NCBI GenBank assembly: GCA_900540095.1
Contig: UQEO01000001.1
Coordinates: 1-64,000, forward strand
DNA: 64,000 nucleotides
Source of the DNA: an uncultured Collinsella sp.
GTDB lineage: Bacteria; Actinomycetota; Coriobacteriia; Coriobacteriales; Coriobacteriaceae
Reading direction: 5' to 3'
The position numbers and the translations under genes were made by a program. The notes beneath the pieces are model-generated. The model ran no database searches. It was not told the origin of the DNA and saw only the letters and a program-made list of their open reading frames with translations. Positions 16,402 through 24,259 of this stretch are shown piece after piece (the first letter of the stretch is position 1; each line of letters starts with the position of its first letter).

Positions 16402-17737
16402 CAGACTTGGGTTTTGCCGATCATGATGTTTAGGATCTCGACGTCGGTGTCCTTCATGCCCACACGGCCTACATAGCCCATGCTGGCGATTGTCTGCTCG
16501 ACGGTATCCTGGATCAGGCCCTCACCGGCACGGAAGCCGCGGCCCTGCATGGCCATATCGTGGCCCAGAATCGCCGCATCAACGGCAGCGGAAATCTTGG
16601 CGGCACAGCTTGCCTTGGCGCCATCGCACACGATGCCGCCCACGTTACCGAGCGTGTTCGAAACCGTCGCGCCAATCTGCTCGCGCGTGCCACCACACAG
16701 CCAGGTAATCGCGGCACCGGCACCGCATGCGGCGCAAATAGCACCGCAAAACGCCGAGAGCGCACCAATATAGCTCTTGATATGCACGGCGATCAGATCA
16801 GACAGCATCACGGCGCGCACCAGGCGATCATGGTCGCAGCGCAAATACTCGGCATACTCCATAACGGGCAAGGCACAGGTAATGCCCTGATTGCCCGAGC
16901 CGCACACGATGGCGACCGGCAGCGCGCAGCCGTTCATGCGGGCATCGGACCCGGCGGCCGCACGGGCACGGGCACGGGAGGGGGCAAGGTATTCCGGCAG
17001 GCGACGTCATCGGCACGAGCGCCCAGCAGCGTACGGCCCACCTCGGCGCCCCAAGCGTGCGCCAGGCCCTCGGCACTGATCGCACCGTTCAGCTCAATCT
17101 GACGCTCAACGGCAGCGCGGGCGTCCTCAATGTCACCGTCCTCGATAAAGTCGATGATGGACTCAATGCTCATAGGGGTATCGGCGTTATCTGCCGCACG
17201 CTCGGCCACGACGCGCTCGGCGCAGGCGGCACACTCCCCCGCCGACTTGCCGCATACCGGAATACCTTCGAGCGTATGACACGTAACATTGGTGTGGTGG
17301 TCGGTAATCTCGACGATCGCGACATGGCCCCCGGCCGTGGCAGTCACCTTGATGTAGAGGTTGGGCACACCCTCGACAAGCGACACATCGCAGTAACCGG
17401 CATCGGCGAGAAGCTCGGACACGCGAGCACGGTCTTCGTCGTTAACGCTCTCGAGCACCTCGAGCGCGCTCTTGGCGTCACCGCCCACGGCACCCAGCAC
17501 GGCCGCCGCTTCAATACCGTGCATGCCGCCCGAGTTGGGCACGGTCACGCTCTTAACGTTCTTGATGATGTTGCCCGAGCAGGCAACGTCCATATGATCG
17601 GGTTCGCAACCGAGCGTCTGGCTCGCCAGCGCCGCTGCATAGGCAACGGCAATGGGCTCGGTGCAGCCGAGCGCACAGACAAGCTCGCGGTTTAAAACAT
17701 CGCAAAACGCGGTATCACGAAGGGAATCGGCAGGCAT
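16398..17737 (-). pseudogene. cyuA: L-cysteine desulfidase family (CyuA/YhaM, UPF0597), frameshifted
   Basis: The two halves of one gene lie in different frames: 17737 to about 16940 encodes ALGCTEPIAVAYAA, SGNIIKNVKSVTVPNSGG and a full N-terminal domain, ending ...DDVACRNTL; about 16985 to 16398 encodes the C-terminal part from GSDARMNG through VCGSGNQGIT to the end. The frame change is at or next to a CCCCC tract (about 16979-16985). CyuA-type enzymes split cysteine to pyruvate, ammonia and sulfide and need an Fe-S cluster; all its conserved segments are still here. Either sequencing error in the C tract or a recent inactivation. Start ATG 17737, ribosome site TAGGAG. Confidence 0.8.
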
Positions 17738-17773
17738 AGGTATCTCCTACTTGTATAAAGGGCTGGGCTCCCG

Positions 17774-17803
17774 ATAATAGTTAGCTCTTTTATTTGATAA
17801 CAA
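17774..17803 (-). promoter_or_regulatory. Promoter of the cyuA-like gene
   Basis: TTGTTA (17798-17803), 18-nt spacer, TATTAT (17774-17779) on the minus strand, about 37 nt before the ATG. Confidence 0.6.
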
Positions 17804-18008
17804 TGCATCAAAAACCGCAACCCAAGTTCCGGCGGACGGTGTTCAATCGCAAACTGACAGCATTAATACATGAAAAACTAGTCTTGTTGCGTGCTAAAGC
17901 GTTTGACCAAAAAACGCCCGAGCGTTTACACAAAAGTCGCGCTATCATGCAGTCGAACGCGGTAAAACCTTTAGCAATTCCGCCGCACGGACCAGAGAGG
18001 AACCACTC

Positions 18009-18476
18009 ATGAAGATTGGTATCGGTAACGACCACGCCGCCGTCGAGCTCAAGAACATCATCTCCGAGCACCTGAAGGAGCGCGGCTGCGAGGTCGTGAA
18101 CTTTGGCACCGACACCTCCGAGAGCTTCGATTACCCCATCGCCGGCTACAAGGTGGGTAAGGCCGTGGCCAACGGTGACGTCGACCTGGGTATCCTGATC
18201 TGCGGTACCGGCGTCGGCATCAGCCTGGCCGCCAACAAGGTCGAAGGTGTTCGCGCCGTCGTATGCTCCGAGCCCTTCAGCGCCAAGCTCTCCCGCATGC
18301 ACAACAACACCAACGTGCTCGCCTTTGGCGCCCGCGTCGTGGGCTCCGAACTCGCCAAGATGATTGTCGACGAGTGGCTCGACGCCGAGTTTGAGGGCGG
18401 TCGTCACGAGCGTCGCGTTAACCTCCTCAACGAGATCGACCACACGCGCGGCCTCAAGGTCGTCGACGAAGCCTAA
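18009..18476 (+). CDS. rpiB: Ribose-5-phosphate isomerase B
   Basis: Interconverts ribose-5-phosphate and ribulose-5-phosphate in the pentose phosphate pathway (LacAB/RpiB family). GNDHAAVELK (6-15) and the catalytic Cys65 in ICGTGVGIS (64-72) are in place, as is the NVLAFGARV segment. 155 residues, typical. ATG 18009 follows AGAGAGGAACC. Upstream, TTGACC and TTACAC, 17 nt apart, flank a short perfect inverted repeat AAACGC/GCGTTT and may be the promoter. The alternative, a sugar-specific paralogue such as LacB, is less likely for a single stand-alone gene. Confidence 0.93.
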   Translation: MKIGIGNDHAAVELKNIISEHLKERGCEVVNFGTDTSESFDYPIAGYKVGKAVANGDVDLGILICGTGVGISLAANKVEGVRAVVCSEPFSAKLSRMHNNTNVLAFGARVVGSELAKMIVDEWLDAEFEGGRHERRVNLLNEIDHTRGLKVVDEA

Positions 18477-18502
18477 ACTACTCAGTGCCACAAGCTAACA
18501 GC

Positions 18503-18545
18503 AGGGGCCCGCTCGGAACTCATGTCCGAGCGGGCCCCTTCATAG
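18503..18545 (+). terminator. Terminator after rpiB
   Basis: AGGGGCCCGCTCGGA (18503-18517) pairs perfectly with 18525-18539 (15 bp), followed by a weak T-rich end (TTCAT). Confidence 0.75.
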
Positions 18546-18552
18546 ATTTCGG

Positions 18553-18589
18553 AATAAAAAGGGCGCCGCGGATGGAATTCCGCGGCGCC
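18553..18589 (-). terminator. Terminator after ndk
   Basis: GGCGCCGCGGA (18562-18572) pairs perfectly with 18579-18589; on the minus strand it is followed by CTTTTTATT. Confidence 0.85.
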
Positions 18590-18628
18590 AAAGCCACACG
18601 CTAACAGCTTTAAGGAGTCAAAGCTGGT

Positions 18629-19033
18629 TTAGCCAAAGAAGCGCTTGATCTCGATCTCGGCGTTCTCCAGGCAGTCGGAGCCGTGGATCACGTTGGCGTT
18701 GACATCGACAGCGAAGTCGCCGCGAATGGTGCCGGGGGCAGCATCAAGCGGGTTGGTAGCACCCATAAGGGTGCGCATCTTGGAAACAGCGGAGAGACCA
18801 GAAACGACCATCTTGACGACCGGACCGCTCGTCATAAAGTCGCAGAGACCGCCAAAGAAGGGCTTGTCGGCCAGATGGGCGTAGTGCTCCTCGACGGTAG
18901 CGCGCTCGAGCGTGGTCATCTCCATGCGCTCGATGACAAGGCCGCTGCGCTCAATACGAGCAACGATCTCGCCGATCTTGCGGTCGCGCACGGCGTCGGG
19001 CTTAATCATGATGAAGGTCTTCTCGATAGCCAT
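18629..19033 (-). CDS. ndk: Nucleoside diphosphate kinase
   Basis: Transfers the gamma phosphate of ATP to NDPs through a phospho-histidine. H117 lies in the signature NVIHGSD (114-120); KPDAVRDR (11-18) and other family residues are present. 134 residues, normal. ATG 19033 is chosen because AAAGGC is 6 nt upstream and MAIEKTFIMIKPDAV matches family N-termini; the frame extends 14 codons further without support. Monocistronic: own terminator at 18553-18589 and a possible promoter TTTAAC (19120-19125)/TTACGA (19098-19103). Confidence 0.95.
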   Translation of the reverse strand: MAIEKTFIMIKPDAVRDRKIGEIVARIERSGLVIERMEMTTLERATVEEHYAHLADKPFFGGLCDFMTSGPVVKMVVSGLSAVSKMRTLMGATNPLDAAPGTIRGDFAVDVNANVIHGSDCLENAEIEIKRFFG

Positions 19034-19328
19034 AAGGTAGCCTTTCAAGTAGGTTCGCGCGTGCCCAAGTCCCATTCCGGCACCCGCCTGGACTGCATCG
19101 TAACAGAGTTTTAGCTGCAGTTAAACAAAAAGCTGTTTATTGAAACGCTGCAATTTATTAAAGCGCTCCATATGTGTCACTTCTGTTTCGAAGCCCGATT
19201 AGAGTACCATCCGACCGCCCATCAACCGCATCGAACCGAGCGGACGGTCGGTTGCCGCCCGTGAACGCGCCCCCTTCACAACCTGCCCAAAGGTCCTACA
19301 GAAGTTCTCGACAAGCCCCTCCCCCATA
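19034..19328. other. Intergenic stretch between ndk and argH
   Basis: Holds the weak ndk promoter candidate (19098-19125), which overlaps a near-palindrome centred on CTGCAG. I see no gene or RNA structure in the rest. Confidence 0.5.
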
Positions 19329-19365
19329 GCAACAAAATACGGGCACCCACATCAGCAGGCGCCCG
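19329..19365 (-). terminator. Terminator after argH
   Basis: On the minus strand CGGGCGCC (19365-19358) pairs with GGGTGCCCG (19348-19340) with one G-T pair, followed by TATTTTGTT. Confidence 0.7.
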
Positions 19366-19417
19366 CAAAGCGAAAACGATTTATCAATAAATGGACAATA
19401 CGTCTTCAGCCAAACCT

Positions 19418-20848
19418 CTACTTTGCCCCGTGACCCATCTCGACGACCTTGGTCAGCGATCCAAACACGCCCTCGTCGGCCACGAGCTGTGCCTCGGCAC
19501 GCTGCAGCTGCACGGAAACAGCGGCAGGAGCGGTGCCTCCCTCGGTCGTGCGCGCGGCGACAATCGACGGGATGTCAAGCGCCTCGGTAATGTCGCGCTC
19601 AAAGAGCGGGCTTGCCTCCTGGAACACCTCAAACGGCAGGTCCTCAAGATTGCAGCCGCGCTTCTCGCACATCAGGACCAGATGCCCCACCACAGCGTGT
19701 GCCTCGCGGAACGGCAGGCCACGCTTAGCCAGGTAATCGGCAACATCGGTGGCGGCAAGGTGTCCCACGCCACACTCGCGCGCCATGGCATCCTCGTTGA
19801 CGGTCCAGGTCGAAATCATTCCGGCCATAACGGGCAGGCACTGCAGGAGCGTGTGAGCGGTATCGAGCGCGCCCTCCTTGTCCTCCTGCAAGTCCTTGTT
19901 ATAAGCAAGCGGCAGGCCCTTCATGGTTACGAGCAGCTGCACCAGGTTGCCATAGACACGGCCGCTCTTGCCGCGAATAAGCTCGGCAAAGTCGGGATTC
20001 TTCTTCTGCGGCATGATGGACGAGCCGGTGGAGTACGAGTCGGAAAGCGTGATAAAGCCAAATTCAGAGCTCGACCACAGCACGATCTCCTCGGAAAGAC
20101 GCGACAGGTGCATGGCCATGACGGAGCCGGCGTAATGCAGATCGAGCAGGAAATCACGGTCGGAAACCGCATCGAGCGAGTTGGGAATCACGCCCGCAAA
20201 GCCAAGTTCGGCAGCCGTCATCTGACGATCGAGCGGATAGCTCGTACCGGCAAGCGCGGCAGCACCCAGCGGACAGTTGTCGGCGGCATCAAAGGCGGCC
20301 TTCAAGCGTGTAAAGTCGCGCGCGAACATCCAGGAATACGCCAGCAGATGATGCGAGAGCAGCACGGGCTGAGCGTGCTGCATATGCGTGTAACCCGGCA
20401 GAATCACCTTGTCGTACTTCTTAGCCGCATCCACCAGCACATGGCGCAGCTCAAGATTGGCCTCCATGAGCTCCTTGGCCAGTGCCTTGACGCCCAGGCG
20501 CGTGTCGGTCGCCACCTGGTCGTTGCGCGAACGTCCGGTATGCAAGCGCTTACCGGCCTCGCCGATGCGACGCGTCAGCTCGCTCTCGATGGACATATGG
20601 ATGTCCTCGTCGTTGATATCGAAGGTAAAGTTGCCGGCATCGATATCCTGTTCGATTCCGGTCAGGCCCTCGGCAATCGCCTGCTCGTCCTCGGCACTGA
20701 TGATGCCTTGGGCGGCCAGCATCTTGGCATGTGCCTTGGAGCCGGCGATATCCTGCTTATAGAGATGTTTGTCGACCGGCAGCGACGCGCCAAACTCCTG
20801 CGTGACCTCGGCCACGCCCGCCTCAAAACGACCGCCCCAAAGAGCCAT
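19418..20848 (-). CDS. argH: Argininosuccinate lyase
   Basis: Last step of arginine synthesis: splits argininosuccinate to arginine and fumarate. Fumarase/aspartase superfamily; signature GSSIMPQKKNPD (about 278-289), the flexible loop carrying the catalytic Ser, and HTGRSRNDQ (about 86-94) with the substrate-binding HTGRS are present. 476 residues, slightly longer than usual at the C-terminus. ATG 20848 (MALWGGRFE), seven bases from AAAGGGG. Lies downstream of argG on the same strand, with a 56-codon ORF between them. Confidence 0.96.
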   Translation of the reverse strand: MALWGGRFEAGVAEVTQEFGASLPVDKHLYKQDIAGSKAHAKMLAAQGIISAEDEQAIAEGLTGIEQDIDAGNFTFDINDEDIHMSIESELTRRIGEAGKRLHTGRSRNDQVATDTRLGVKALAKELMEANLELRHVLVDAAKKYDKVILPGYTHMQHAQPVLLSHHLLAYSWMFARDFTRLKAAFDAADNCPLGAAALAGTSYPLDRQMTAAELGFAGVIPNSLDAVSDRDFLLDLHYAGSVMAMHLSRLSEEIVLWSSSEFGFITLSDSYSTGSSIMPQKKNPDFAELIRGKSGRVYGNLVQLLVTMKGLPLAYNKDLQEDKEGALDTAHTLLQCLPVMAGMISTWTVNEDAMARECGVGHLAATDVADYLAKRGLPFREAHAVVGHLVLMCEKRGCNLEDLPFEVFQEASPLFERDITEALDIPSIVAARTTEGGTAPAAVSVQLQRAEAQLVADEGVFGSLTKVVEMGHGAK

Positions 20849-20969
20849 GGGATCGTCCCCTTTCATCAAATACCAATGCGCCGATGTCCGCGAGCTGCGT
20901 TTAGCGCCGTTAAAACGATTTATCAACTGCTAGTTTTGCACATCTCCCGCCGCACGCGAGGCCGACAAG

Positions 20970-21140
20970 CTAAATAGCGAAGAAGTGACGCACCATGCAC
21001 TTGGCGCCCAACGTCTCCCTCCGGATGTTGCCCTGCGAACCGTCAATCCAAGCCTTCAGGCTCATAGGGACCTCCTCCACCTTGGCGGTATCGAGCTCGG
21101 GGGCAAGAGAAAGCAAAGAGTGTGCAATAGCGTCAAACAT
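20970..21140 (-). CDS. Small protein of unknown function between argG and argH (56 aa)
   Basis: A 56-codon ORF from ATG 21140 to TAG 20970, too short for usual cut-offs. It has a strong ribosome site (GAGGAG, 8 nt spacing). The protein begins MFDAIAHSLLSLAPEL, has SLKAWIDGSQGNIRRETLG in the middle, and ends KCMVRHFFAI; no membrane segment or signal peptide. A TATATATAT run about 20 nt upstream could be a -10. I do not recognise it. Position in the arg cluster hints at a link to arginine metabolism but proves nothing. Confidence 0.55.
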   Translation of the reverse strand: MFDAIAHSLLSLAPELDTAKVEEVPMSLKAWIDGSQGNIRRETLGAKCMVRHFFAI

Positions 21141-21192
21141 AGTAGGTACTCCTCAGATATATATAGGCGCAGAGCCGCCAATTTGATAGAAG

Positions 21193-21222
21193 GAGCCCCG
21201 CCGGACAACCCCGGCGGGGCTC
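21193..21222 (-). terminator. Strong hairpin downstream of argG
   Basis: GAGCCCCGCCGG (21193-21204) pairs perfectly with 21211-21222, with a six-base loop; the minus strand continues CTTCTATC, only weakly T-rich. It lies between argG and the 56-codon ORF, so it may terminate or attenuate read-through to argH. Confidence 0.6.
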
Positions 21223-21375
21223 GGACTCAGCCGCAGACGCGGCATCATATATGCGGGCGGAACGTAGGGGCCACCGATGTTAAGAAGTGTCAGCAAGCAT
21301 AACGAAAGGTAGGGACCCCGTGCGCCCGTTATGTATCACGCGGATGGGCCGCGCGGATACCAAGGGAAGGAAGAC

Positions 21376-22602
21376 TTAAGCCTGGGCAGCGGCAGAGCTA
21401 GGGCCCTGGACCTTGGCCCATGTCTTGAGCGACAGCGTGTCGATCTCGATAAAGCCGGCGCTGGCCTTCTCGTCAAACGTGGTGTCGCGGTCGTAGGTAG
21501 CCAGACCGTAGTCGTAGAGGCTGAAGGGGCTCTTGCGGCCGACGACATGGCAGTTGCCCTTAAAGAACTTCAGACGGACGGTGCCGGTCACGAACTTCTG
21601 GGTATCGTCCATAAAGGCGTCGAGCGCGTTCTTGAGCGGGCTGTACCACTGGCCGTTATACACGGCGGTGGCCCAATCCTGCTCGAGCTTAATCTTAGTC
21701 TTGAGCAGGTCGCCCTCGACGCAGATGTCCTCGAGCGCCTTGTGGGCGGTGATGAGCGTCAGGGCGCCGGGAACCTCATAGCACTCGCGGCTCTTGAGGC
21801 CCACCAGACGGTCCTCAACCAGGTCGAGACGGCCAAAGCCGTTGTCGCCCGAAATCTTGTTGAGGGCGATGACGATCTCGGAGAGCTTCATCTTCTTGCC
21901 GTCGACGGCGACGGGCTTGCCGGCCTCAAACTCAATCTCGGTATACGTCGGCGTGTCGGGCGTGTCCTCGGGATTCTTGGTCATAACCCAAGCGTCGTCG
22001 AGCGGCTCGTTCCAGGGATCCTCCAGGTGGCCGCACTCAATGGCACGACCCCACAGGTTGTCGTCGATGGAATAGGGGTTGTCGTTGGCACCCTCGGGAA
22101 CCGGCACGTTGTGAGCGTGGGCATAGGCGACCTCGTCGGGACGGCACTTCAAGTCCCACTCGCGAACCGGGGCGATAACCTTGAGCTCAGGGTCGAGGGC
22201 CTTGACGGCAGCCTCGAAGCGGACCTGGTCGTTACCCTTGCCGGTGCAGCCGTGGGCGACGTAGGTCGCGCCAAACTCGTGAGCGACCTCGACAAGCTTC
22301 TTGGCGAGCAGCGGACGAGACAGGGCGGAGAGCAGCGGGTACTTGTTCTCGTACATGGAGTTTGCAGCGATGGCCTTGGTCAGGAACTCATCGGAGAACT
22401 CGTCGCGCAGGTCGAGCACCTGGCAATCGAGAACGCCCAGGTCAAGCGCCTTCTGCTTCTTGGCATCCAGTCCGGTCTCTTCCTGGCCCACGTTGCCGCA
22501 GACACAAACGACATCGAGATTCTTCTCGTCCTGGAGCCACTTGACACATACGGATGTATCAAGACCACCGGAATATGCGAGAACGACTTTTTCCTTGCTC
22601 AT
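21376..22602 (-). CDS. argG: Argininosuccinate synthase
   Basis: Joins citrulline and aspartate with ATP to give argininosuccinate, the penultimate arginine step. The PP-loop ATPase motif SGGLDTS spans 11-17; AHGCTGKGNDQ (about 117-127) and the tetramer/substrate region DDNLWGRAIE (about 180) are typical. 408 residues, family length. ATG 22602 with AAAGGA upstream; longer in-frame extension lacks family similarity. About 205 nt of leader separate it from a small Arg-rich ORF (22808-22882), suggesting arginine-dependent attenuation. Confidence 0.96.
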   Translation of the reverse strand: MSKEKVVLAYSGGLDTSVCVKWLQDEKNLDVVCVCGNVGQEETGLDAKKQKALDLGVLDCQVLDLRDEFSDEFLTKAIAANSMYENKYPLLSALSRPLLAKKLVEVAHEFGATYVAHGCTGKGNDQVRFEAAVKALDPELKVIAPVREWDLKCRPDEVAYAHAHNVPVPEGANDNPYSIDDNLWGRAIECGHLEDPWNEPLDDAWVMTKNPEDTPDTPTYTEIEFEAGKPVAVDGKKMKLSEIVIALNKISGDNGFGRLDLVEDRLVGLKSRECYEVPGALTLITAHKALEDICVEGDLLKTKIKLEQDWATAVYNGQWYSPLKNALDAFMDDTQKFVTGTVRLKFFKGNCHVVGRKSPFSLYDYGLATYDRDTTFDEKASAGFIEIDTLSLKTWAKVQGPSSAAAQA

Positions 22603-22743
22603 GGCTGTTTCCTTTCGCCCTTGGTAGCTAGTTAGAACATCGGTCAGTTGCAAGTCATTTCAAGGTCATATACCGTGCAATATCAGGTTAAATAGCAAAA
22701 ATCAGCACATACATGCCCTAGAAACATGCAGCAATGTCGTGCT

Positions 22744-22821
22744 AAAACCCAACGACCTCAAAATGACTCTGTTGAGGCAATTCGCCCCATGCGGACCGAG
22801 ACGATTGTTATCGTCGTCGGG
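22744..22821 (-). promoter_or_regulatory. Candidate attenuator structures in the argG leader
   Basis: On the minus strand the last Arg codons of the leader ORF (CCGACGACGAT, 22820-22810) can pair with ATCGTCTCGG (22805-22796), or CCCGACGA (22821-22814) with TCGTTGGG (22755-22748). The latter is next to a CCTCAA/TTGAGG hairpin (22777-22772 with 22761-22756) and is followed by TTTT (22747-22744). These are mutually exclusive pairings. Which one terminates, and when, I cannot decide by eye. Confidence 0.45.
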
Positions 22822-22882
22822 AAATTGCGCGCTGGCGTCGGATGGCATTGTCTGCAGTGGTGATGATCTTTACGAACTGCAT
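22808..22882 (-). CDS. Arg-rich leader peptide upstream of argG (24 aa)
   Basis: ATG 22882 to TAA 22808, 24 codons, preceded by a very good ribosome site (AAAGGAGAGG, about 6 nt spacing). The peptide starts MQFVKIITTADNAI and ends RRQRAISRRR: six Arg codons (CGA CGC, CGC, CGA CGA CGA) among the last ten. Position ahead of an arginine biosynthesis gene and clustering of the regulatory amino acid just before the stop match the classical attenuator leader design. Its translation and role are inferred, not shown. Confidence 0.65.
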   Translation of the reverse strand: MQFVKIITTADNAIRRQRAISRRR

Positions 22883-22913
22883 CTGCCTCTCCTTTCACGT
22901 ATCGCCGGGCGCA

Positions 22914-23013
22914 ATTCTAATATCGTAAACGGTACCTTTTCATCGGTAAGCGGTTGTTTTTCCGTCTCCGTTTTCGATGGTCGCTATATTACGCTAAAGT
23001 GCCTGCTGCACAA
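22914..23013 (-). promoter_or_regulatory. Promoter candidates for the argG leader transcript
   Basis: Proximal: TGAAAA (22937-22942), 17-nt spacer, TAGAAT (22914-22919), giving about 25 nt before the leader ATG. Distal: TTGTGC (23008-23013), 16-nt spacer, TAATAT (22986-22991). The rest of the divergent gap to 23156 is AT-rich, without a gene I can support. Confidence 0.5.
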
Positions 23014-23156
23014 GCGACAAATTCAAATATCTGAAAAGTTTTTTCATTAGTTTGTGAAATGCAGTGCAAATACGCTGCGTTCCTGCGAAAATACGCCTGA
23101 CTACGAGTTGATGGTTATAACATCTGAAACAATTTCGAAACGAAAGGCGCGCTTTT

Positions 23157-23984
23157 ATGCAAACTTACGAATCGGACGCCAATATTGGAAACATTAAGAT
23201 TCTCGCCGTTGATATGGACAAGACGCTTCTCACCGACGAGCGCGTGCTACCTCAGGGTCTTGATGAGCGCCTGGACAAGCTCGCCGAGGCTGGCATCGTG
23301 TTCTGCCCCGCTAGCGGACGTCCGGCCCCCAAGCTCGAGGAGATGTTCGAGGGCATCAAGAACCGCCTCGCCTTTTGTCCCGACAACGGAGCCTGCGTCA
23401 TCTATCGCGGCAACTATATCTATAAGAGCAACATCGATGTGGCGCTGTATCAGCAGGTCTTGAGCCGTGCCTCGGAGGACCCGCGCGCCGTTCCCGTCCT
23501 GTGCTGCTTCGACGAGTTCTACGTGCTTGCCCGCGACCATCAGTACCACGACGAGATCAGCGTCTACTACAACACAATCAACTACGTCGACAGCTTTGAG
23601 GGCATTGATTTCGAGTCCAACAAGATTTCGGTCTTCTTCCCCGGCTACGACGCCGAGCCCGCTTTCCGCGAGACCTATAGCCCCGAGTTCTCGGACAAGC
23701 TCTATGTCACCAATGCCGGCCGCGAGTGGATCGACTTTATGAACCTGGGTGTCGACAAGGGCGCCGGCGTCGCGCATCTGTGCGAGCACCTGGGCATCGA
23801 TATCGCTGACGCCGCTGCCGCGGGCGATACGTACAATGACATCCCCATGCTGGAGCGCGTCGGTCACAGCTTTATCGTGGACAACGCCGAGGAGCACATG
23901 AACGCGCACGCCAAGTGGCGCATTCCGAGCAACAACGACGGGGGCGTACTGACGCTCATCGACGCCATCTTGGCGGCTCGTTAA
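23157..23984 (+). CDS. HAD-superfamily hydrolase, Cof-type (subfamily IIB)
   Basis: Probable sugar- or nucleotide-phosphate phosphatase, cytosolic, 275 aa. Motif I is AVDMDKTLL (about 17-25), motif II PASGRP (about 51-56), then a C2B-type cap, and the last motif is AAGDTYNDIPML (about 221-232) with the acidic Asp pair. ATG 23157 with GAAAGG upstream. A stand-alone gene: divergent from argG and followed by the long palindrome at 23995-24123 and a terminator. Substrate not predictable. Confidence 0.88.
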   Translation: MQTYESDANIGNIKILAVDMDKTLLTDERVLPQGLDERLDKLAEAGIVFCPASGRPAPKLEEMFEGIKNRLAFCPDNGACVIYRGNYIYKSNIDVALYQQVLSRASEDPRAVPVLCCFDEFYVLARDHQYHDEISVYYNTINYVDSFEGIDFESNKISVFFPGYDAEPAFRETYSPEFSDKLYVTNAGREWIDFMNLGVDKGAGVAHLCEHLGIDIADAAAAGDTYNDIPMLERVGHSFIVDNAEEHMNAHAKWRIPSNNDGGVLTLIDAILAAR

Positions 23985-23994
23985 CGCGCTCGTC

Positions 23995-24123
23995 GGACCT
24001 GGCCGGGTGGCATGGGTTAACTTTTCGCTCGGTCAGGTCCTGCGCAAGACGAAAGCCACATTAAGTGGCTTTCTTTGCGTGCGGAATCTACGAAAAGTTA
24101 ACCCATGCCACCCGGCCAGGTCC
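23995..24123. repeat. Perfect 33-bp inverted repeat with nested hairpin
   Basis: Arm 23995-24027 (beginning GGACCTGGCCGGGTGGC) is repeated exactly in reverse complement at 24091-24123. Inside, GAAAGCCAC (24051-24059) pairs with GTGGCTTTC (24065-24073). The string CAGGTCCTGCG occurs directly twice (24034-24044 and 24117-24127). It sits between convergent HAD and polA genes. Confidence 0.92.
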
Positions 24124-24191
24124 TGCGGTGACTTGCTTGCCGCCTGGATGGCATCTTGCGTGTCTAGATACTTGGCTGAATTTAATTGAAC

Positions 24192-24232
24192 GAAGGGGGC
24201 TCCTTGTTGGCAAGGAGCCCCCTTCTGTTTTT
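24192..24232 (+). terminator. Intrinsic terminator (plus strand, perhaps bidirectional)
   Basis: GAAGGGGGCTCCTTG (24192-24206) pairs perfectly with 24211-24225, then TGTTTTT. It closes the HAD transcript and may also stop polA read-through from the other side. Confidence 0.9.
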
Positions 24233-24259
24233 GGTTACTTTGGAACTGTGGTTGCTTTC

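Noticed and set aside
22603..23156. ARG-box (ArgR operator) in the argG-HAD gap
   Set aside because: AT-rich TGCATTTCA-like strings occur near 23040-23065, but no convincing paired 18-bp ARG box can be defined.
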